From: Shimia_B sp039815465
GTDB lineage: Bacteria > Pseudomonadota > Alphaproteobacteria > Rhodobacterales > Rhodobacteraceae
Assembly (NCBI GenBank): GCA_039815465.1
Contig: JBCBZG010000006.1
Location: forward strand, 142,931 to 206,930
Reading direction: 5' to 3'
DNA length: 64,000 bases
The notes below the pieces were generated by a model, which had not been told where the DNA came from, ran no database searches, and worked only from the letters and a program-made list of their open reading frames with translations. Each line of letters starts with the position of its first letter. Positions within the stretch are counted from its first letter, which is position 1. This document shows positions 26,725 to 34,046 of the stretch, piece by piece. Position numbers and translations under genes: made by a program.

Positions 26725-26945
26725 GACAGCACCTCGATTGCCTTCTGACAGGCGCGGATCGCATTGCCGTAGTGCGCGGCGTATCTGCCGTTCTTGCGTG
26801 CGGCCAGGCCGCGGTAGAACGTCAACCGTTCCCTCCACCCGGCAAGATTGAGCTGCTCGCTATGGCGATCACCGCCGACCACAGCGAGCGGTGAGCCTGT
26901 CGTATGAAGAACCCGGATGTTTCCGAACCGCGCCACCTCAGCCAT
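26721..26945 (-). CDS. Small phage protein, unknown
   Basis: From ATG 26945, preceded by GGGAGG, it encodes 74 residues starting MAEVARFGNIRVLHTTG. The longer frame to 27128 runs across operator sequences and is not credible. The product is basic and short, with no family recognised. It is the first gene of the leftward replication operon, downstream of the twin CCGACA palindromes, a place where regulators or anti-host factors are common. Confidence 0.55.
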   Translation of the reverse strand: MAEVARFGNIRVLHTTGSPLAVVGGDRHSEQLNLAGWRERLTFYRGLAARKNGRYAAHYGNAIRACQKAIEVLS

Positions 26946-27198
26946 CACAGCCTCCCGCGATATGAGCGGCGCCACAAAGGGCGCCGCTCGTCCAACAGGG
27001 AAGACAGGGGGCACACAAATGCAGGCGACCACGCCCCCACGGTATGGTCGAGGCCGGTGATGACATCCGAGCCTGCGTGTTTCGGGAACGGCAAATCCGC
27101 CATCACAATTTTTGATATGACCCGACAAAAATGTCGGAGGACCGACAAAAATGTCGGAAAGCGCGTCGGAACAAAGCGGGAAGATTGAGCCATATCGA
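26946..27198. other. 253-bp early control region
   Basis: There is no gene here. It holds the two CCGACA-AAAA-TGTCGG palindromes (27122-27157) and lies in front of the leftward replication operon, so it is the likely early leftward promoter region. I could not fix -35 and -10 boxes with confidence. Confidence 0.5.
27122..27157. promoter_or_regulatory. Twin operator: two CCGACA-AAAA-TGTCGG palindromes
   Basis: Two identical 16-bp inverted repeats lie at 27122-27137 and 27142-27157, centres 20 bp apart (about two helical turns). A one-mismatch copy lies at 27449-27464 inside the neighbouring gene. This is a typical arrangement for cooperative binding by a dimeric phage repressor. Confidence 0.75.
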
Positions 27199-27564
27199 TC
27201 ACTCCGCCGCGATGTCGAAAAGAATAGGGAGAGCCGTTCTCGGGTCGTCGCGAACGGCCTTGCGCACGTCGTTCAGCTTGGGGTTTCCACCCTTCGCCGC
27301 CAGCCAACGCTCTGCCTGCCTTACAGATTTCCCGAAATGCGCCGCCACGCGCTCCGCCGCAGATGCGCCGCGATACTGTTGCTGCAGCACCATAGCCCAA
27401 AGCTCAGGCGACATGTCACGGGCGGCGTCCGGGTCGAAGGGGCGCTGCCCGACATTTTTGGCGGACGCGGCGACACTTCTGTCAGAAGACAGCACCGCGC
27501 GCTGGCTTGTAGACTCAACGACAGAATCAGCGTCGACGACAATCCGCACAACCGACCGCGTCAT
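27199..27564 (-). CDS. Phage protein with possible helix-turn-helix
   Basis: This 121-residue protein has a C-terminal segment YRGASAAERVAAHFGKSVRQAERWLAAKGG that reads like a helix-turn-helix (helix, GKS turn, recognition helix RQAERWLA). The first 60 residues are Asp/Ser-rich. It lies directly upstream of the twin operators and starts 30 bp from a divergent gene. A transcription regulator acting on the nearby CCGACA sites is a reasonable guess but unproven. Confidence 0.6.
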   Translation of the reverse strand: MTRSVVRIVVDADSVVESTSQRAVLSSDRSVAASAKNVGQRPFDPDAARDMSPELWAMVLQQQYRGASAAERVAAHFGKSVRQAERWLAAKGGNPKLNDVRKAVRDDPRTALPILFDIAAE

Positions 27565-27593
27565 GCTGCCAATCCTATTGAAGGAGCCCGATT

Positions 27594-28466
27594 TTGAACC
27601 TCATCCGATTTGTCACCGTCGATGTTGAAACCGCAAATGAGGACGTCAGCTCCATCTGCCAGATTGGCGTCGCCGCCGTCATGAGCAACGGAACGATTGA
27701 AACCGTGGGCTCTTTCATCGACCCCCGGGTTGACTTCAGCCCGATGAACATCTCCGTCCACGGCATCACCGCAGAGACCGTCCAGGGCGCGCCGCCCTTC
27801 GACGAGGCCATCAATACATTGCGACCCCTGATCTATGGCTTCCCGCTCTTCCAGCACTCCAACAGCAACTTCGACCAGCGCGCGATTGACGCGGCCCGAG
27901 ACAAGCACGCCATGCCCGCGCAACCAGCAGACTGGCGCAGCAGCTGGCAGGTTGCGCGGCTGGCCTGGCCCGAACGAACCGGGGCAGAAGGCCACAGCCT
28001 CAAGAGCCTCAAGGCCTTTCTCGGCCTGGAGTTCGACCACCATGACGCCATCGAGGACGCCCGAGCGGCAGCGCAGGTCATTCTGAGAGCAGAGGCGCAT
28101 ACGGGGAAAGACTTCGAGCGGATCCTCAAGGGAGGCAGACCGAAGAAGGGCTTCGACCGTTTCGTCGCGGTCCTCGGCGACAAGAACGGCCAGCTCTACG
28201 GCGAAACGGCATGCTTTACCGGGGCCCTTTCGATAAACCGTCAGGCCGCAGCCGAACGCGCCGCCAAGCTCGGCATCACATGCAAGGGCAGCGTCACCAA
28301 GAAAACCACGCTGCTGATCGTCGGCGACCAGGACCTCGCCCACACAGGCGGGCATCTGAAGAGTTCCAAGCACCGCAAGGCAGAAGAGCTGATCGCAGAC
28401 GGGCAGAGCATCCGCATTTTCGGCGAAAGCGAGTTCATGGCCCTGCTCGCCGCGCATGACGCGTGA
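27594..28466 (+). CDS. DEDDh 3'-5' exonuclease fused to BRCT domain
   Basis: It starts at TTG 27594 behind AAGGAG and encodes 290 residues. The N-terminal half is an epsilon/RNase T-type exonuclease: VDVETAN (Asp10, Glu12), HSNSNFDQRAI (Asp94) and HHDAIEDA (His150, Asp155). The C-terminal part from about 205 (ETACFTGALSINRQAAAERAAKLGITCKGSVTKKTTLLIVG) is a BRCT domain. The combination occurs in bacterial DNA repair-type exonucleases. In this prophage it would process DNA ends or aid proofreading. It is the first gene of the rightward arm. Confidence 0.9.
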   Translation: MNLIRFVTVDVETANEDVSSICQIGVAAVMSNGTIETVGSFIDPRVDFSPMNISVHGITAETVQGAPPFDEAINTLRPLIYGFPLFQHSNSNFDQRAIDAARDKHAMPAQPADWRSSWQVARLAWPERTGAEGHSLKSLKAFLGLEFDHHDAIEDARAAAQVILRAEAHTGKDFERILKGGRPKKGFDRFVAVLGDKNGQLYGETACFTGALSINRQAAAERAAKLGITCKGSVTKKTTLLIVGDQDLAHTGGHLKSSKHRKAEELIADGQSIRIFGESEFMALLAAHDA

Positions 28467-28501
28467 GGCGGGACGCAGCCGCTCTGTCTCGGCAAGAGGC
28501 C

Positions 28502-28792
28502 TCATGCGGCGGTGTCCTGCAAAGCTTCGACGGGCCGAAAGACGCGCTCAGCCAAAGCGGAGGCAGGAGCACGATCCACGTCTTCCGGCCAGTTGTCACA
28601 CAGCCAAGACACGGCCCGCCCCAAGCGCTCCGTGGTCAAGTCGGCCCCTTCTGCGATCTGGTCCAGCGTTCTGCTGTCCCCAAGCATGCGCGAGGAAAGC
28701 GTTGTGCGTTTAAGACCGCGATGAAGGAACAGATATTTGTCCGATACGGTGAGGAGTTCTTCAAGCAACGTCATGGAATGATCACTTACCAC
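28502..28792 (-). CDS. Small phage protein, unknown
   Basis: It encodes 96 residues from GTG 28792 or 90 from ATG 28774 (MTLLEELLTVSDKYLFLHRGL). No good ribosome site precedes either start. The sequence is helical, with a TLDQIAEGADLTTERLGRAVSWL segment that resembles a winged or HTH unit. It is divergent from the HTH regulator gene and shares its operator-bearing promoter region, like a cI/cro layout. Confidence 0.55.
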   Translation of the reverse strand: MVSDHSMTLLEELLTVSDKYLFLHRGLKRTTLSSRMLGDSRTLDQIAEGADLTTERLGRAVSWLCDNWPEDVDRAPASALAERVFRPVEALQDTAA

Positions 28793-28860
28793 GTATTTTT
28801 ACGCTGTAAATGATTTTTTTCCCTTTGCAGGTAGGATAACCGGGAAACTATTGATTTCGT
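28793..28860. promoter_or_regulatory. Divergent promoter region with GTATTTTTAC operator
   Basis: This 68-bp gap lies between two divergent early genes. It starts with the palindrome CGTA-TTTT-TACG (28792-28803), flanked by TTAC and GTAA. It very probably holds opposing promoters controlled by the HTH protein encoded at 28861. Confidence 0.6.
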
Positions 28861-29271
28861 ATGACTATTGATGAAGCCTTAGAGGTCGTTGAAGCCTTGC
28901 GCGGCCAAAGCCGAGTAAGCGATGCAGAGATTTCCCGCACCGTTGGCATGTCGGATTCCGCGGTTCAGAACTGGCGGAAGCGACAACGCCGCGGCGAAGG
29001 CCACATGGGCGTTAGCAGCAAGGCGGTTACTAAGCTTACGGAGCTCAAAATGAGGATAAATGGAGCACCAGGCGCACCAAATTTGCCTGCGCCTGACGCT
29101 AGCGCCGTTGCGCCAGCCCAGCTTGATCCGCGACGTGAGTTCGCGCCCCTTGGGCACAATGACATGCGAATCTCGTACCTAGACGGCCAGATGATCGTGC
29201 ACGCAGCCGTCACGAAGTCCAACGTTGCAGCCCTCATTAAGGTGATCGAAGCGGGGGCCGAAAACATATAG
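28861..29271 (+). CDS. Phage HTH transcriptional regulator
   Basis: This 136-residue protein has an N-terminal helix-turn-helix (VSDAEISRTVGMSDSAVQNWRKRQR, about 18-43), a Pro/Ala-rich linker around 68-90, and a C-terminal part (DMRISYLDGQMIVHAAVTKSNVAALIKVIE) likely for dimerisation. One operator-like palindrome lies just before the gene and two lie just after it, so autoregulation and control of the next gene are likely. No strong ribosome site precedes the ATG. Confidence 0.75.
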   Translation: MTIDEALEVVEALRGQSRVSDAEISRTVGMSDSAVQNWRKRQRRGEGHMGVSSKAVTKLTELKMRINGAPGAPNLPAPDASAVAPAQLDPRREFAPLGHNDMRISYLDGQMIVHAAVTKSNVAALIKVIEAGAENI

Positions 29272-29273
29272 AG

Positions 29274-29303
29274 GGTATTTTTACCTTTACATAGTATTTT
29301 TAC
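29274..29303. promoter_or_regulatory. Two GTATTTTTAC operators, 19 bp apart
   Basis: GGTA-TTTT-TACC lies at 29274-29285 and GTATTTTTAC at 29294-29303, in the gap before the gene at 29337. The same core is at 28793-28802. The spacing suggests binding on one face of the helix. Confidence 0.65.
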
Positions 29304-29336
29304 CTCATATGGTGCCTTCGAACTCAGGAGGCGCCG

Positions 29337-29756
29337 ATGAAAGACTCTGTCACCCCAGCACCCAAGCCCCAAGCGACCAGCCGCACCTGCCGCCCCATTG
29401 ACGGCACGCCATGGCACGATCTGGTTCCCGATGACGAGCTGCGCGCACTGGCGAAGGGCGAGCCGGGCTGGATTTACGGCGAACTCTCCCATGACATGCA
29501 GCAGAAGATTATCATGCTGTTGCCCGATCTCTGCGGTGAACTCTTGGCGCACCGGCTGTGGGCCCGTGCCGACGCGCAGGCCGCACCGCGCAACGATGCC
29601 GAGGAGATCGCCCGCGCACGCCAGACGGCCGAGCGCGACGCCTTTGCCGCGTCGCTGATCGATCATCTAATCAATGAAAACGATGAACGCGGCGCGCTCC
29701 TCCGCGAGAGCCAGCAAACCTTGCGCCTGCTCACGGCGCGTCTGGGGGGCGCATGA
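29337..29756 (+). CDS. Phage protein, unknown
   Basis: This 139-residue protein follows an AGGAGG site. The N-terminal part reads GTPWHDLVPDDELRALAKGEPGWIYGELS. The C-terminal part is a charged coiled coil (AEEIARARQTAERDAFAASLIDHLINENDERGALLRESQQTL). No function is recognised. It is the first gene of a short rightward operon leading to the integrase. Confidence 0.65.
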   Translation: MKDSVTPAPKPQATSRTCRPIDGTPWHDLVPDDELRALAKGEPGWIYGELSHDMQQKIIMLLPDLCGELLAHRLWARADAQAAPRNDAEEIARARQTAERDAFAASLIDHLINENDERGALLRESQQTLRLLTARLGGA

Positions 29757-30076
29757 TGACCGTCACCCTCTACGACGTCGCAAAGATCCACGGCGCGCTG
29801 CTCCTGCTGGAAGATTGCGACCCCGACATACGGCTGATCAACCTCGAAAGCCTGTGCATCAACAATGACGGCACATGGTGCGTGCCGCCCCGGGCGGAAG
29901 ACTACGCGCCGGTGCTTTACGAGATTCAACTTTTCGGCGTCAGCGCTGTCTCTCCCGACCCCGCGCAGCTTCCCGTCAATTGGATGCGCGCGGCGCAGGC
30001 CGTGCTAGACGGCTGCCGGGCACGGTCCGAGGCACCTGCGACCATGGTAGGAGGCGAACTGAGCCATGCTCTTTGA
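29753..30076 (+). CDS. Phage protein, unknown
   Basis: This 107-residue protein starts MMTVTLYDVAKIHGALLLLEDCD and overlaps the preceding stop by 4 bp. It has three cysteines and no recognised motif. It is translationally coupled with both neighbours. Confidence 0.6.
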   Translation: MMTVTLYDVAKIHGALLLLEDCDPDIRLINLESLCINNDGTWCVPPRAEDYAPVLYEIQLFGVSAVSPDPAQLPVNWMRAAQAVLDGCRARSEAPATMVGGELSHAL

Positions 30077-30368
30077 CATCGCCAAACCTAACCCCCGCGC
30101 CTTAGAGAAGATGCATGCCCTGGACAAGGTCCGCCTGCGCGACCCCGACACCGGGCGCCTGCTCCACATGTCAGGCCATGGCACCACCGATTCCGCACGC
30201 TACGCCTGGCTGGGCTTTCTCCACCAAGCTGAAACGCTGAAAGAACACGCCGAAACTCGCGGCGAGGTTTGGCCGTTCCAGCCCGTCCCCCGCGCCCTTA
30301 TCGACCGCCCCACCGGACCGCAGGCGATCAAAGCCGCAAAGGATTTGGTGAACGGCCTCGATCCCTGA
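30066..30368 (+). CDS. Phage protein, unknown
   Basis: The product is 100 residues (MLFDIAKPNPRALEKMHALDKVRLRDPDTGRLLHMSGHG), with an AGGCGA ribosome site inside the previous gene. It overlaps that gene by 11 bp. No family is recognised. Confidence 0.6.
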   Translation: MLFDIAKPNPRALEKMHALDKVRLRDPDTGRLLHMSGHGTTDSARYAWLGFLHQAETLKEHAETRGEVWPFQPVPRALIDRPTGPQAIKAAKDLVNGLDP

Positions 30369-30428
30369 CCCCGGCACAGCCCACCGGGCACCACCATCAT
30401 CATCCCCCGCAAGAAAGTGAGCCCAAAC

Positions 30429-30575
30429 ATGCAACGCTTCACAGTCCTCCTCAACGTCCACGGCACCGGCAAGGTCCAGCACATCATTTGGGCCCGCACA
30501 CGCCCTGCTTTGGAGGCACGCATCGAGCGCGTCTATCCGCGCCGCGACATCCGCATCCTGTCGATCACCGCGTGA
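30429..30575 (+). CDS. Small 48-residue phage protein
   Basis: A short frame begins ATG 30429 (MQRFTVLLNVHGTGKVQHIIW, ends RRDIRILSITA) behind AAGAAAG. It has regular beta-alpha-beta character and fills the gap between two coding genes in the same direction, which supports it being real. The function is unknown. Confidence 0.55.
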   Translation: MQRFTVLLNVHGTGKVQHIIWARTRPALEARIERVYPRRDIRILSITA

Positions 30576-30582
30576 GCCACGC

Positions 30583-30630
30583 ATGCCGCGCCCCTTGATC
30601 ATCGACAGCTTTGCGGGCAGCGGCGCGTAA
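30583..30630 (+). pseudogene. 15-codon remnant resembling a C5-cytosine methyltransferase start
   Basis: The frame reads MPRPLIIDSFAGSGA then TAA. The LIIDSFAG-G core is the AdoMet-binding motif I found at the very N-terminus of phage C5 cytosine methyltransferases. Nothing of the remaining protein is present. Its stop overlaps the next start as TAATG, so translation of this short frame may still couple to the next gene. Confidence 0.5.
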
Positions 30631-30827
30631 TGCCCGCCGCCCCCGCCACAAAGGCCGCGATCCAGCGCGCCATCGACGCCGTCCGCGCCTGCGGCCTGAC
30701 GGTCAGCGGCGTCTCCGTGTCGCGCGACGGCACCGTCCACGTGGACACGAGCGATAAGATTCCGGTGGACAGCCAGCCGGAAGTCCCCAAAGTCTTGGAA
30801 CCCAAAGCGTGGGCTAAGCCAAGGTGA
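30630..30827 (+). CDS. Small protein upstream of integrase
   Basis: This 65-residue protein (MPAAPATKAAIQRAIDAVRACGLTVSGVSV) has one amphipathic helix and a short beta hairpin (SRDGTVHVDT). It overlaps the integrase start by 1-4 bp. Size and position match excisionase-type partners, but there is no clear DNA-binding motif, so this is only a possibility. Confidence 0.6.
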   Translation: MPAAPATKAAIQRAIDAVRACGLTVSGVSVSRDGTVHVDTSDKIPVDSQPEVPKVLEPKAWAKPR

Positions 30828-31912
30828 TGGATATGCGGATTGATTTGCCGGGGCTGCTGATCGAGAAACACCGCAACGGAACCCTCAGATATCGGGTGCG
30901 GGTGGCGCGCCAGAAGACGCGGCGCATTGCAATCCCGGTGCCCCCGGACCACCCAGACTTTCTGCACCACTACCACGCCGCCCGCGCTGGGGAGACCTGG
31001 GCCCCCGCCGCCCCAAAGCACGCAGAGCATTCCCTCGACTGGCTCGTCGCGCTCTACCTCAGACACTTCGAAAAGATGGTGCAGGCCGGGCAGTCCTCCG
31101 CCCACACGCTCAAACAGAAGCGGAGCGTGCTGACGCGCCTTTGCGACTTTCGCGACCACGAGGGCACGCGGTACGGCGATTGCCACATGAAGGCGCCAAG
31201 CTCCGCCCTGGTTATCGTTCGCGATGAATGGGCCGCAACACCTGGTGCGGCGAACTACATGCTCAAAGCCGCCAGCGCGCTCTTCAGCTGGGCCTGCGCG
31301 CGCGATCACATGGCCCATAACCCCGCGGCTGGGATCGCCTTCATTGACACCGGCCCCAAGAAAGGCGCCACAGCCTGGACGGCCCGCGACCTGAAGGCCT
31401 TTAAGAAGGCGCACCCAAAGGGATCCACGGCATACCTGTGGCTAACGCTGCAGGCCTTCACCGCGTGCCGGATCGGCGACGCAGTGTGGCTTGGCCGCGA
31501 CCAGGAGGTCACGTTCAACGGCCAGGTTTGGCTGGAATGGCAACCGCGGAAGAAGAACTCCGCTCCGGTCTCGATCCCGATGCTCCCGCCACTCTTCGAG
31601 GCTACGCGCGAATGCAAGGTGATCGGCCCAAGCTACATTTTGAACGAGAACGGCACACCCTTCTCCTCTACCGCTGCCCTTGGCGTGCGCGTCCGCCGCT
31701 GGTGCGACGCCGCTGGCCTCAAGTGCCGCAGCTCCCACGGTGTCCGCAAAGCCGTCGCCGAGCTGCTGGCGGAGTCCGGCTGCTCACAGCACGAAATCAT
31801 GGCGGTGATGGCTCACACGGAAGCGCGGACATCCGAAATCTACACCCGCAGCGCAGAGCGCAAAGTGCTCGCAGCGAACGGCATGGAAGCCCTGAAGAAA
31901 ATGACCTGGTAG
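30827..31912 (+). CDS. int: Tyrosine recombinase (phage integrase)
   Basis: This site-specific recombinase inserts and excises the prophage. From ATG 30827 (TGATG overlap; AAGG upstream) it has 361 residues. It has an N-terminal arm-binding domain, a core-binding SAM-like domain (about 65-160), and a catalytic domain with Arg215 (ACRIGDAV), His304 and Arg307 (SHGVRKA), His330 (AHTEARTSEIY) and the nucleophile Tyr339. All essential residues are present, so it is probably active. Confidence 0.93.
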   Translation: MDMRIDLPGLLIEKHRNGTLRYRVRVARQKTRRIAIPVPPDHPDFLHHYHAARAGETWAPAAPKHAEHSLDWLVALYLRHFEKMVQAGQSSAHTLKQKRSVLTRLCDFRDHEGTRYGDCHMKAPSSALVIVRDEWAATPGAANYMLKAASALFSWACARDHMAHNPAAGIAFIDTGPKKGATAWTARDLKAFKKAHPKGSTAYLWLTLQAFTACRIGDAVWLGRDQEVTFNGQVWLEWQPRKKNSAPVSIPMLPPLFEATRECKVIGPSYILNENGTPFSSTAALGVRVRRWCDAAGLKCRSSHGVRKAVAELLAESGCSQHEIMAVMAHTEARTSEIYTRSAERKVLAANGMEALKKMTW

Positions 31913-31918
31913 AACCAA

Positions 31919-31949
31919 GGTGTCCCGCACACCCCATTTGCGGGACACC
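31919..31949. terminator. 11-bp inverted repeat after integrase
   Basis: GGTGTCCCGCA and TGCGGGACACC pair around a nine-base loop, 7 bp past the integrase stop. No T-tract follows, so it may be a weak terminator or part of the attachment region. Confidence 0.55.
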
Positions 31950-32088
31950 CTAACATTGATTTACCTGCGGAATTCGGAACCGACGCATTCCCCTAGGGAG
32001 TACCATCGGTGTTTCCCACCACATCGACGCAACAACGCCCGCCTCACGCAATCGGCGCGACCGCGGTCAGCCGTGCCAGAATCTCCGG

Positions 32089-32501
32089 TCAGCTCGCCCC
32101 GTCGATATAGTCCACCCCGTTCGCATTGATCTCTACCCGCTGCCGCGGCTTGACCGTCTCGAAATGGTAGGAAAACGCGATCTGCGGCAGGCCAAACGTC
32201 GCCACGGCAGTCAGGCCCCCGTGCTGGCCAACGGCATTCCCATGGTAGCAGCCGGGATCGACCTTAAACTCCCGCGTCTGCCCCGGAAGGATGGCCTCAC
32301 CGGGCTGCAACCGGTCAACGCTGCGCGTGTCGCAGTGACCAATTCAGAACTGGGTATAGGCAAAGCTTTCCACATTCGTGACCGCAATCGTCGCCTGCTG
32401 ATCCTGCGGCCCCAAGGTCAATCCCCTGATCGGGTTTCAAGACAGCCCGCGACCGCAAGCGTGGCAAGCAAAAACGCACCGGTGATGGTCTTTGAAGTCA
32501 T
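32089..32501 (-). pseudogene. Decayed lipoprotein gene
   Basis: A lipoprotein start is clear at ATG 32501: MTSKTITGAFLLATLAVAGC with lipobox LAVAGC, then LETRSG and a stop. The remainder continues in another frame (LGPQDQQATIAVTNVESFAYTQF, then TGA, then IGHCDTRSVDRLQPGEAIL through DYIDGAS to the stop at 32089). One frameshift near 32425 and one nonsense codon are needed to rebuild one protein of about 136 residues. This is the first host gene beyond the prophage. Confidence 0.7.
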
Positions 32502-32861
32502 GTGGCCGATCGTCCTTGCTGAGGAATTTTCTTTCTACGGGCTACCGTTACACGCTTCCAATACACTCTGTGCAACCCTATCGGGCGATTGGGCACACGC
32601 CAAGCTTTTCGCGCACTCGCGCCCGTTCCTCGTCTCATCGCCTCCCGAACCTTCGGTGTCCCCGAGAAAAGTCCCTTGACACCCATACGAGCCACTTCAG
32701 CCGTGGGTTCATGACACTTGATGTTGCGCCTGAACCACCCCGTACCCTTACCCGCAGGGGCAGCCCACCGCCCGTGTTTTCAGCACTCTTTTTCACGTTA
32801 AAGTTGCACAGGGCGCGCAAACCGATTAACCACGAAAAACAGCAAAGACTAAAGGTGTAAC
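32502..32861. other. 360-bp intergenic region
   Basis: No gene is supported here. It contains the upstream region of the VPLPA-CTERM gene, including a TTGACA hexamer at about 32676 without a matching -10 at standard spacing. The rightward frame 32164-32679 covers the lipoprotein remnant in antisense and is rejected. Confidence 0.5.
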
Positions 32862-33491
32862 ATGTTTAGAAACATAGACTTTTTCCAAATCAAGTCCTTT
32901 CAGATCGCAGCGCTTTGCGCCCTTTTCTTGGCGAGCTGGGCCCCAAGCGTCCGCGCGCTCACCATCACGGGGTTCCAGGATGGGAACAATTATCAGTTCA
33001 TCTTTAGCGGAGCCGTCGATACGACAGGTGCAACGCAGTTTGGTCTCAGATCCGGCAGCGCGCTGCTCGATCCATCCACAGACCAGATTTTTCTCGGCGC
33101 CCCAGGGTCGCAGATACGCTCAGACCTCTACTTGCTGGTTGGCGCGTTTACGTCTTTCGGCACCGGGTTCACCAGTTTGCCCTCCTCAAGTACGGGTGAC
33201 CGGGTGGGACTGCGCATCCTGAACGGAAACCCGATCGTGGCCTTGCCCGAAAACTACGTCAGCGGCGCTGCAATTTCTGGGTCGAGCACATTTACCAACC
33301 GTAACACGACCTTCCTGGGCATCACGCCCGGCACCTATCTTTACGATTTGCCCAATGACACGATCACGCTGCAAATCCTCGACACCGCGCAACCCGCCGC
33401 CGTGCCGTTGCCCGCAGGTGTCTGGCTGTTTGGCACCGCCCTCGCCGGGCTTGGCTTCGTGCACCGCCGCGCGCGGCACAAATCTTTCTGA
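32862..33491 (+). CDS. VPLPA-CTERM sorting-domain protein
   Basis: This is a secreted 209-residue protein. It has an N-terminal signal sequence (about 12-32, ending SVRA-LT), a beta-rich body with Ser/Thr/Gly-rich repeats, and a C-terminal sorting signal of VPLPAGVWLFGTALAGLGFVHRRARHK. The VPLPA motif, one membrane helix and a basic tail mark the exosortase/VPLPA-CTERM system common in Rhodobacterales. It is presumably anchored or released at the surface. An AAAGGTG ribosome site precedes the ATG. Confidence 0.9.
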   Translation: MFRNIDFFQIKSFQIAALCALFLASWAPSVRALTITGFQDGNNYQFIFSGAVDTTGATQFGLRSGSALLDPSTDQIFLGAPGSQIRSDLYLLVGAFTSFGTGFTSLPSSSTGDRVGLRILNGNPIVALPENYVSGAAISGSSTFTNRNTTFLGITPGTYLYDLPNDTITLQILDTAQPAAVPLPAGVWLFGTALAGLGFVHRRARHKSF

Positions 33492-33506
33492 AAACCACAG
33501 GGCACC

Positions 33507-34046
33507 CTAACGCGCCCCTACCCCACCGCGCAGTTGGTTTCGCGGCGAAACCTCCCGGTGGAGCCGAAAGAAATAAGGCCGCTCGATCCCGCGCGCCTCC
33601 ATCCAGCCCAGCAGTGTGTCCGGCCCCAGCCAGACAAAGACGTCATGGATCGGCTTGGCATCGTAGCACATCGCCCCATGAACCCGGCCCCGAAACGCCA
33701 AATCGCGCAGCCGCGCCTTGGGCTTTCTGGTTCTGAGGAGCGGCGCGAGAATGGGCATGAGGACAGGGCCGAGTTGGGCCCGCAGGGGGAGCTGCGCGGC
33801 GAGGTGAAAGGGGATCAGTGCCGGGTTCAGCGCCTGCCGTCCCCAGAGCGGCAGATCGTGGATCAGGGGGTGGGCATCGTCGGGGCTTTCGAAGCGTTTG
33901 CCCCACCAGAAAGACGCCGCGAGGAGGCCGTCCATGGGGTGGCCGGTTGGGACCTCCTCCCCCCGCCAGTCGCCCAAGATGTCGGCGACCCGGGCCGGTT
34001 CCGAGGCGTCAAAGAGGGCGATGGCCTCTTGCGCCGTCATCGCCAT
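33507..34046 (-). CDS. DUF4334/GXWXG domain protein
   Basis: The start is ATG 34046 (MAMTAQEAIALFD), overlapping the aldehyde dehydrogenase stop, giving 179 residues. An N-terminal GXWXG domain (GDWRGEEVPTGHPMDGLLAASFWWGKRF) and a C-terminal DUF4334 domain (MCYDAKPIHDVFVWLGPDTLLGWME) are visible. The function of the family is unknown. It is the last gene of the leftward supercluster, coupled to an aldehyde dehydrogenase. The longer frame to 34292 is discarded. Confidence 0.85.
   Translation of the reverse strand: MAMTAQEAIALFDASEPARVADILGDWRGEEVPTGHPMDGLLAASFWWGKRFESPDDAHPLIHDLPLWGRQALNPALIPFHLAAQLPLRAQLGPVLMPILAPLLRTRKPKARLRDLAFRGRVHGAMCYDAKPIHDVFVWLGPDTLLGWMEARGIERPYFFRLHREVSPRNQLRGGVGAR

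Larger units (their letters stand above)
1..31950. mobile_element. Siphovirus-type prophage, left end outside window
   Basis: A contiguous block of phage genes runs from the left edge to just past the integrase that ends at 31912. Lysis, tail, head and packaging genes plus a replication module lie leftward, and an early or regulatory arm lies rightward with the integrase at the outer edge. HK97-type portal, protease and capsid together with a long tape measure and a tail-chaperone frameshift indicate a long non-contractile tail. The right boundary is inferred to lie between the integrase and the host lipoprotein remnant starting at 32089. The attachment core could not be identified because the left junction is not in the window. 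Most lytic genes are open and tightly packed, so the prophage may be functional. Confidence 0.93.

Noticed and set aside
31913..32088. tRNA gene as attachment site beside the integrase
   Set aside because: I saw no cloverleaf-like sequence or TTCGA-type T-loop in this stretch.
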